Of a stretch of DNA of 37,298 nt, positions 32,641 through 37,298 are shown piece after piece. A model generated the notes under the pieces. The model was given only the letters and a program-made list of their open reading frames with translations, did no database searches and was not told the DNA's origin. The translations under genes were made by a program, and so were the position numbers. Origin of the DNA: Bradyrhizobium canariense (GTDB lineage Bacteria; Pseudomonadota; Alphaproteobacteria; Rhizobiales; Xanthobacteraceae); NCBI RefSeq assembly GCF_019402665.1, contig NZ_VSST01000057.1, positions 1 to 37,298 of the forward strand, written 5' to 3'. Position 1 is the stretch's first letter. Every line of letters begins with the position of its first letter.

Positions 32641-33789
32641 CTAGCGCGGGGCGATATCGCCCCTCGCCCAGTCATCGCGCGTACGCCGATAGAACTCCTC
32701 GAACGTGCCCTGTGCGACCGCGTCCCTGATGCCCCGCATCAGGAACTGGTAGTAAGCGATATTGATCTCGGACAGCAGCATCGCGCCCAGCGTCTCGCCC
32801 GCCTTGACGAGATGATGCAAATAGGCGCGCACGTAGCTGCGCGCCGACGGCCAGGAGCTCTCTTCGTCGAGCGGACGGGGATCGTCGGCGTGGCGCGCGT
32901 TGCGCAAATTCACCTGGCCAAAGCGTGTGAAGGCAACGCCATGACGGCCATTGCGCGTCGGCATCACGCAATCAAACATGTCGATGCCGCGCTTGACTGC
33001 CTCGAGGATGTCGTCGGGTGTGCCGACGCCCATCAAATAGCGCGGCCGCTCTTTCGGCAGCAGCGGCGCTGTCTCGTCGATCATCGCCAGCATCACGGCC
33101 TGCGGCTCGCCGACGGCGAGACCGCCAATGGCATAACCATGGAAACCGATCTCGACGAGGCCTTGGGCGCTGGCATGACGAAGCTGGGGTATGTCGCCGC
33201 CCTGCACGATGCCGAACAGCATGTAGCCCTCGGGCGCGCTCTCGAAGGCGCGCTTGCTTCGCTCGGCCCAGCGCAGCGACAATTGCATCGCGCGGTCGAT
33301 GTCGGCGCGCTCGGCGGGCAGTCGCACGCATTCGTCCATCTGCATGGCGATGTCGGAGCCGAGCAAACGCTGCACCTCGATCGAGCGCTCCGGCGACAGC
33401 TCGACCTTGGCGCCGTCGATATGCGAACGGAAGGTCACGGCCTGCTCGCTGACCTTGCGCAGATCCGCCAGCGACATCACCTGGAAGCCGCCGGAATCCG
33501 TCAGCATCGGCCCGTTCCAGCCGGTGAATGTCTGCAGGCCACCAAGTGCCGCGATCCGCTCGGCACCGGGACGCAGCATCAGATGATAAGTGTTGCCGAG
33601 CACGATGTCGGCACCGGCCTCACGCACCTCGCGCCAGTGCATGCCCTTCATCGCGCCAGCGGTACCGACCGGCATGAAGGCGGGCGTGCGCACCACGCCG
33701 TGCGGCGTAGTCAGGCGCCCGGTGCGCGCGGCGCCATCGGTGGCGAGCAGTTCGAAATGATTGGGCAGACCGGTGTCAGGACGATTCAT
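32641..33789 (-). CDS. tgt: tRNA-guanine transglycosylase lacking the zinc ligands
   Basis: Tgt exchanges guanine-34 of GUN-anticodon tRNAs for preQ1 during queuosine synthesis. The 382-residue protein (ATG 33789) keeps the catalytic residues: Asp98 in TDSGGFQ and the nucleophile Asp273 in GIDMFDCVMPTRNGR, plus GNTYHLMLRPG and AGAMKGMHW. The structural zinc site is missing. The CXCXXC and following His of other Tgts read ESSWPSAR and SEINIAYY here, that is Ser311, Trp313, Ala316 and Ile342 in place of Cys, Cys, Cys and His, within an otherwise well-kept RAYLHHL context. The codons upstream of 33789 are less family-like. Confidence 0.9.
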   Translation of the reverse strand: MNRPDTGLPNHFELLATDGAARTGRLTTPHGVVRTPAFMPVGTAGAMKGMHWREVREAGADIVLGNTYHLMLRPGAERIAALGGLQTFTGWNGPMLTDSGGFQVMSLADLRKVSEQAVTFRSHIDGAKVELSPERSIEVQRLLGSDIAMQMDECVRLPAERADIDRAMQLSLRWAERSKRAFESAPEGYMLFGIVQGGDIPQLRHASAQGLVEIGFHGYAIGGLAVGEPQAVMLAMIDETAPLLPKERPRYLMGVGTPDDILEAVKRGIDMFDCVMPTRNGRHGVAFTRFGQVNLRNARHADDPRPLDEESSWPSARSYVRAYLHHLVKAGETLGAMLLSEINIAYYQFLMRGIRDAVAQGTFEEFYRRTRDDWARGDIAPR

Positions 33790-33925
33790 GACGGTGCTTA
33801 TTGCGTGTCGGAGCAGGCCGATCAACCCGCCCAGGCGATGCCTCGGCCAGCTTATGCATCAGACTGGGACAACGGACACCAATATTGGGGACACGGAATT
33901 GTGCGGCGGCGGCGCTTGTTAAACA

Positions 33926-33944
33926 AAACGATACAGTGTAGTTT
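33926..33944. promoter_or_regulatory. TetR-type operator copy 1, upstream of the patatin gene
   Basis: AAACGATACAGTGTAGTTT is a 19-bp imperfect palindrome about 50 bp before the patatin start. The same motif recurs at 36145-36163. A TTGTTA about 17 bases before TAGTTT could form a promoter overlapping the site, so binding would block transcription. The TetR gene at 35338 is the likely source of the regulator. Confidence 0.6.
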
Positions 33945-33994
33945 TACCCTGGGGGCTGGACGAGCTGCCGCGGCAATGTTGCCGGCGGCGGTAG

Positions 33995-35203
33995 ATGCGT
34001 GATCGCCAGCCACCGCCAATGCCCTTCCCTTCAAGTTCGACTGTTCCGTCCGCCCGTTCGCATGGCTGGACAAGGCAGACCGGCGCCCGCCTGTTCGGAT
34101 TGCTGGTCTTGACGTGCAGCCTTGCGCTCGGCGCCTGCACCTCCCTGCCCCGCACGCCCTATACGGCCACCGAAGCCAGCACGTCGCGCGTCCTCGATAT
34201 CGACGGCCTCCGGCGCTACGCCGACGAACCCATCACGAAATTCAGCTTCGAGAAGGACACCAGCACCGCAACGAAGTCCTACCTGGCGCTGTCAGGCGGC
34301 GGTGCCGATGGCGCCTATGGTGTCGGCGTGCTGAACGGCTGGACCGCGGCCAGAACCCGTCCCACCTTCTCGGTCGTCTCGGGCGTGAGCACCGGCGGCC
34401 TGATCGCGCCCTTTGCGTTTCTCGGCTCGCGATATGACGACACTCTGAAGGAGGTCTACACCAGCGGTGTCGCGGAGAGCCTGTTGAGCGATCCCAGCAT
34501 CATGCGCGTGCTGTTCGGATCCGGCCTGTTCGGCAACACGCGGCTGCGCGAGCTCGTCGCCCGCTATGTCGGGCCCGAGATCATGGCGCAGGTCGCCCGT
34601 GAAAACGCCAAGGGCCGAAGGCTGCTGGTGGTGACCACCGATCTCGACACCCAGCGGACCGCGATCTGGGACATGGGCAAAATCGCCGCGGTCGGCACGC
34701 CCGAGGCGCTCAAGCTGTTTCGCGACGTGATGGCGGCCTCCGCCAGCATCCCCCTGGTGTTTCCGCCGATCATGATCGACGCCGAAGGCGAGGGCCGCAG
34801 GTTTCAGGAGATGCATGTCGACGGCGGCGTGACCGCCCCGGTGCTGACGCTGCCGGAAGCCCTGCTGTTCCAGGGCAGTCGCCTTCCCGGCCCTGCGAAG
34901 CTGGACATCTACATCCTCGTCAACAAGAAGATCGAACGCAATTTCGAGCTTGTCTCCAACAGCACCATCGACGTCGCCTCACGCAGCCTGTCGTCGATCA
35001 CCCAGTCGCAGACCCGTTCGATCATCTTCTCGACTTATGATTTTGCCAGGCGCAACCGCCTGGGCTTCCATCTCTCCTACATCGCGCGCGACTATCCGGC
35101 GGCTCCCTCGGAAGGGTTCGACACCGCCTATATGCGGGCGCTGTATCAGTACGGATATGAGAAGGCGGCGTCTGGCCAAGCCTGGACTTCGACGCTTCCG
35201 TGA
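33995..35203 (+). CDS. Patatin-like phospholipase, lipoprotein
   Basis: This 402-residue exported protein has a lipobox (LALGAC, lipidated Cys48) after a hydrophobic core, so it is anchored to a membrane. The patatin domain shows the oxyanion loop LSGGGADGAYG (about 99-109), the nucleophile Ser132 in GVSTGG, and the catalytic Asp276 in VDGG. Patatins hydrolyse lipid acyl esters. The start at 33995 leaves a Pro-rich leader; the ATG at 34019 is also possible and does not change the mature protein. A TetR-type operator lies just upstream and the tetR gene is the next gene downstream. Confidence 0.87.
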   Translation: MRDRQPPPMPFPSSSTVPSARSHGWTRQTGARLFGLLVLTCSLALGACTSLPRTPYTATEASTSRVLDIDGLRRYADEPITKFSFEKDTSTATKSYLALSGGGADGAYGVGVLNGWTAARTRPTFSVVSGVSTGGLIAPFAFLGSRYDDTLKEVYTSGVAESLLSDPSIMRVLFGSGLFGNTRLRELVARYVGPEIMAQVARENAKGRRLLVVTTDLDTQRTAIWDMGKIAAVGTPEALKLFRDVMAASASIPLVFPPIMIDAEGEGRRFQEMHVDGGVTAPVLTLPEALLFQGSRLPGPAKLDIYILVNKKIERNFELVSNSTIDVASRSLSSITQSQTRSIIFSTYDFARRNRLGFHLSYIARDYPAAPSEGFDTAYMRALYQYGYEKAASGQAWTSTLP

Positions 35204-35337
35204 GCGCTCGCCGAGGAACGGGGCCGTGCCGGGACGGTTGACGATGAGGCCCATTCGGCCAGATTAGCCATGACGCACCCGTTGCTGCGCGTTATAGAGC
35301 AATCACGGATGTCACGACCGCGCAGGAATCATTGGGC

Positions 35338-36084
35338 ATGGGATTGACTGCGACCAGGACAAGACCGGCAGCTCAGCGGCGCGAGGTGCCGAAATCGCGC
35401 GGCGGCCGGCCGACGAAGAGCGCCGCGATCGAGCGCGATCAGCGGCTGATCGAGGTCGCCACCCGCCTGTTCCTGGATCGCGGCTTTGACGCGACCTCGC
35501 TCGATGCAGTCGCTGAAGCCGCGCGAGTGAGCAAACCCACCGTCTATGCCCGTTACGGCGACAAGCGCGGCCTGTTCGCCGCCGTGCTACGGCGCGAGAT
35601 CGCGCGATGGCTTGCACCGCTATCCGCGGCCGCCGAGACCCAGCTCGGCAGCCCCTCGGACATCTCGGTCGAGCAGCGGCTGGTCGAGATCGGGCGCGAG
35701 ATGCTGACATTCACCTGCGGTCCCGATGCCGTCGCCTTCAGCCGCATGATGACGTCGCAGGCCATCAACTTCCCCGAGATCGCCAAGCTCGGCAAGGAGG
35801 AAGGCTGGCTCAAGGCCGTCGCCACCACGGCACGCTTCTTCGACCATCTGGTGGCGCAAGGCGCACTCAACATGGAAGACACCACGATCGCAGCCGAGGT
35901 GTTTCTCGACGTCGTCGTGGGACACACCCACCGCATGGCGACCTTCGGAACGACGCTCGAGCTGAAAGACGCCGAAAAGCGTATGCGGGTTGCCATCAAG
36001 CTGTTCCTGGCCGGAGCGCTTGGCCCCCCGGACCGCCTCCAGGACGCCGCCAAGACCACGCGGCGGCGGCGCCCATCCCGCTGA
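35338..36084 (+). CDS. TetR/AcrR-family transcriptional regulator
   Basis: This 248-residue protein has an N-terminal TetR helix-turn-helix (about 37-85: LIEVATRLFLDRGFDATSLD, then VAEAARVSKPTVYARYGDK) and a helical ligand-binding domain. The end is basic (TTRRRRPSR). The ligand is unknown. The ATG at 35338 has AGGA about 10 bases upstream; a TTG at 35332 is less likely. The gene follows the patatin gene, and copies of one palindrome lie before the patatin gene and after tetR itself, so it probably represses both flanking transcription units. Confidence 0.88.
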   Translation: MGLTATRTRPAAQRREVPKSRGGRPTKSAAIERDQRLIEVATRLFLDRGFDATSLDAVAEAARVSKPTVYARYGDKRGLFAAVLRREIARWLAPLSAAAETQLGSPSDISVEQRLVEIGREMLTFTCGPDAVAFSRMMTSQAINFPEIAKLGKEEGWLKAVATTARFFDHLVAQGALNMEDTTIAAEVFLDVVVGHTHRMATFGTTLELKDAEKRMRVAIKLFLAGALGPPDRLQDAAKTTRRRRPSR

Positions 36085-36132
36085 CAATTCCGTGAGATTG
36101 CGATCTTTCCAGTGAATCCCGCGCCCGCGCCG

Positions 36133-36161
36133 TTGACCAAAACAAAACGATACGGTATGGT
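36133..36161 (+). promoter_or_regulatory. Promoter of the PepSY gene
   Basis: TTGACC (36133-36138) and TATGGT (36156-36161) are separated by 17 bases, a good sigma-70 pair. The second TetR-type operator covers the spacer and -10, so repressor binding would exclude RNA polymerase. Transcription would begin near 36168, leaving a leader of about 165 bases. Confidence 0.6.
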
Positions 36162-36163
36162 TT
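36145..36163. promoter_or_regulatory. TetR-type operator copy 2, upstream of the PepSY gene
   Basis: AAACGATACGGTATGGTTT is a 19-bp palindrome with one mismatched pair (AAACGATAC against GTATGGTTT). It shares the AAACGATAC half-site and centre with copy 1 at 33926-33944. It overlaps the -10 element of the promoter at 36133-36161. Confidence 0.65.
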
Positions 36164-36332
36164 AGTTATAGGGCGATGCGGATCGCTTTTTCACCAGCCC
36201 CAAGAGGTCCGCACCGCCTCGATCGCCGCGGCGGTACAGCCCGTCACGACGCTCAGCGGCCGACCGATGCCCAAGGTCGGCCGCAAATTCTTTACGATCA
36301 TCCGGCACACTCGCTGGCCGAGGGTTTCGAGC

Positions 36333-36935
36333 ATGACGACAGCCAAACGACGTATCTCGGGATTGCTCGCGATCGCCCTGTCCGCACTCCTCCTCGCGGC
36401 GCCGGTGCGGGCGATCGTGAGCACGGGCACGCCGACCGCCCTTCACAGCGACACAGATGGTGACGCTGAGGCCGACCGCCAAGCGGTCAGTCGCGAGATC
36501 GAGCGCTTCCGCAGCTCGTCGATCTCGATCAACCAGGCCATGGCGATTGCGGAAGCCCGCCACGCCGGTGCCACCACGGCGGATGTGAGTTTCGACGGAG
36601 CCTCCGGTGTGCCGGTCTACCGGGTGAAGACCCTGCACAACGACCGGATCTGGCGCCACACCATCAATGCGGCGACTGGTGAGCTCGTCGGCGGCGAAGC
36701 CGCCCTCCCTCTCGCCGAGCTCGACCTCGACGACCGCAGCAACCTCGCAGCGCTCGGTGCCATCAAGCATCGGCTTGCGGATGCCGTGCACGTCGCCGAA
36801 CGCGCGGCCTCAGGCAAGGCGATCAGCGGCGGGCTGGTGCGCGAACGCGGCCGGCTGAATTTCGCGATCGTCGTCATCAGTGGCGACAACCTCAAGGAGG
36901 TCATCCTCGAACCGCCGGGCGCCCGGACTAAATAG
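36333..36935 (+). CDS. Exported PepSY-domain protein
   Basis: This 200-residue protein has a signal peptide (about 1-27, ending APVRA). A PepSY domain follows at about 65-125 (SINQAMAIAEARHAGATTAD, then VYRVKTLHNDRIWRHTINAA and TGELVGG). A second helical and beta part ends LKEVILEPPGARTK. PepSY domains often inhibit proteases or sense cell-surface conditions. The ATG at 36333 has GAGGG about 8-10 bases upstream and starts the signal peptide. It lies downstream of the promoter and operator at 36133-36163. Confidence 0.78.
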   Translation: MTTAKRRISGLLAIALSALLLAAPVRAIVSTGTPTALHSDTDGDAEADRQAVSREIERFRSSSISINQAMAIAEARHAGATTADVSFDGASGVPVYRVKTLHNDRIWRHTINAATGELVGGEAALPLAELDLDDRSNLAALGAIKHRLADAVHVAERAASGKAISGGLVRERGRLNFAIVVISGDNLKEVILEPPGARTK

Positions 36936-36963
36936 CGGCAGCCCCAATCCCGCCGAAAAGCCA

Positions 36964-36992
36964 TTGACGGGCGCAAAACTCTCCCGCATAAG
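36964..36992 (+). promoter_or_regulatory. Promoter of the threonine-rich leader and asd
   Basis: TTGACG (36964-36969) and CATAAG (36987-36992) are separated by exactly 17 bases. A start about 7-9 bases after the -10 falls on or next to the leader ATG at 37001, so the leader transcript would have no 5' untranslated region. Confidence 0.75.
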
Positions 36993-37000
36993 CTCCCGCC

Positions 37001-37072
37001 ATGTTCACGACCACCAAACGCACGACGAAAACCACCACGGCCTTCGGGGCCCGGGGAGGCGTGCGCGTGTAG
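37001..37072 (+). CDS. Threonine-rich leader peptide
   Basis: This 23-codon frame begins MFTTTKRTTKTTTAFG and ends GGVRV before TAG. Eight of the first 13 residues are Thr, in runs at codons 3-5, 8-9 and 11-13. It lies between a promoter and an intrinsic terminator, ahead of asd, whose product feeds threonine synthesis. This is the layout of an amino-acid attenuator, in which ribosomes stall on Thr codons when charged tRNA-Thr is scarce. No ribosome site is present because transcription appears to begin at the ATG itself, as reported for the trpL leader of Sinorhizobium meliloti. Confidence 0.85.
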   Translation: MFTTTKRTTKTTTAFGARGGVRV

Positions 37073-37102
37073 TCGTCGACTAGAACGCAATCCACTCTAC
37101 CG

Positions 37103-37136
37103 AAGCCCCGCCCTCGTTGGTCCGGGGCTTTTTTGT
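37103..37136 (+). terminator. Attenuator terminator before asd
   Basis: AGCCCCG (37104-37110) pairs with CGGGGCT (37123-37129) around 12 bases, followed by TTTTT. Within the leader, CGGGGC (37045-37050) can pair with GCCCCG of the terminator arm and would then prevent the hairpin. CGACGA (37023-37028) can pair with TCGTCG (37073-37078). These alternatives fit an attenuator, but they were found by eye and no energies were computed. Confidence 0.8.
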
Positions 37137-37167
37137 TGTCTGAATTCTCAAATCAATGGAGGACACA

Positions 37168-37298
37168 GTGAGTAACGATCCCGTCGTCGCGATTGTCGGC
37201 GTCACCGGTGCGGTGGGCGCCGAATTCATTGCCACCATGGACAAGCGCGGCTTTCGCGTCGGCAAGCTCAAGGCGCTCGCCAGCGCCCGCTCGGCCGG
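37168..37298 (+). CDS. asd: Aspartate-semialdehyde dehydrogenase, partial (cut by the window end)
   Basis: Asd reduces aspartyl phosphate to aspartate semialdehyde, the branch point to lysine, threonine and methionine. Only the first 43 codons are inside the window: SNDPVVAIVGVTGAVGAEFI, then ATMDKRGFRVGKLKALASAR. The nucleotide-binding loop GVTGAVG is clear and the LASAR end fits the family. The start is GTG at 37168 with GGAGG five bases before it. It lies about 30 bp after the attenuator terminator. Confidence 0.85.
   Translation, partial: MSNDPVVAIVGVTGAVGAEFIATMDKRGFRVGKLKALASARSA

Noticed and set aside
1..37298. CRISPR array
   Set aside because: No set of regularly spaced direct repeats was seen at any scale; the only tandem repeat is the short one at 26680-26720.

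Overview
The window looks like an ordinary chromosomal stretch of a Bradyrhizobium (Nitrobacteraceae, Rhizobiales) genome. It is GC-rich throughout, carries the cyclic beta-(1,3)(1,6)-glucan genes (ndv) that are characteristic of Bradyrhizobium, and holds many small proteins of kinds I associate with that genus. The assignment is from sequence character and recall; no search was run.

Layout. 1-6.6 kb: a minus-strand amino-sugar block (glmU, glmS, then a DUF502 membrane protein), followed by a plus-strand anchored protein with a SPOR-like end and a small membrane protein. 6.5-11.9 kb: the ndv locus, with ndvC divergent from an ndvD-like secreted protein and ndvB, a GH17-GT2 fusion. 12.2-18.8 kb: a tRNA-Lys(UUU) gene followed by about 6.5 kb of small accessory genes (zinc ribbons, a ribbon-helix-helix protein, one-helix membrane proteins), strong hairpin terminators and at least one gene remnant. 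No integrase or att repeat was found. 18.8-25 kb: Nudix hydrolase, AI-2E family transporter, an actinobacterial-type DapD with an apparent frameshift at its start, and acetoacetyl-CoA synthetase. 25-31 kb: small secreted proteins, a formyltransferase-like protein, a Rid protein, an EamA transporter and a secreted caspase-like protein. 31-34 kb: cysK coupled to an orphan BrnA-like gene, and a tgt whose zinc ligands are all replaced. 34-37 kb: patatin-like lipoprotein, TetR regulator and PepSY protein, with two copies of one palindromic operator at the two ends. 37.0 kb to the end: a threonine-rich leader peptide with a terminator ahead of asd.

How the genes work together. GlmS and GlmU make UDP-GlcNAc for the cell envelope, and NdvB/NdvC (with the NdvD-like protein) make periplasmic glucan. 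The patatin-TetR-PepSY group looks like one regulon controlled by the local TetR protein. The asd leader looks like a threonine-sensing transcription attenuator whose mRNA begins at, or next to, the leader AUG. The points most worth a second look are the asd leader, the duplicated TetR-type operator, the zinc-site-less Tgt, the frameshifted DapD, the possible AUU start of ndvC, and two short coding stretches (minus strand, 13055-13186 and 13805-13981) that are easily missed.
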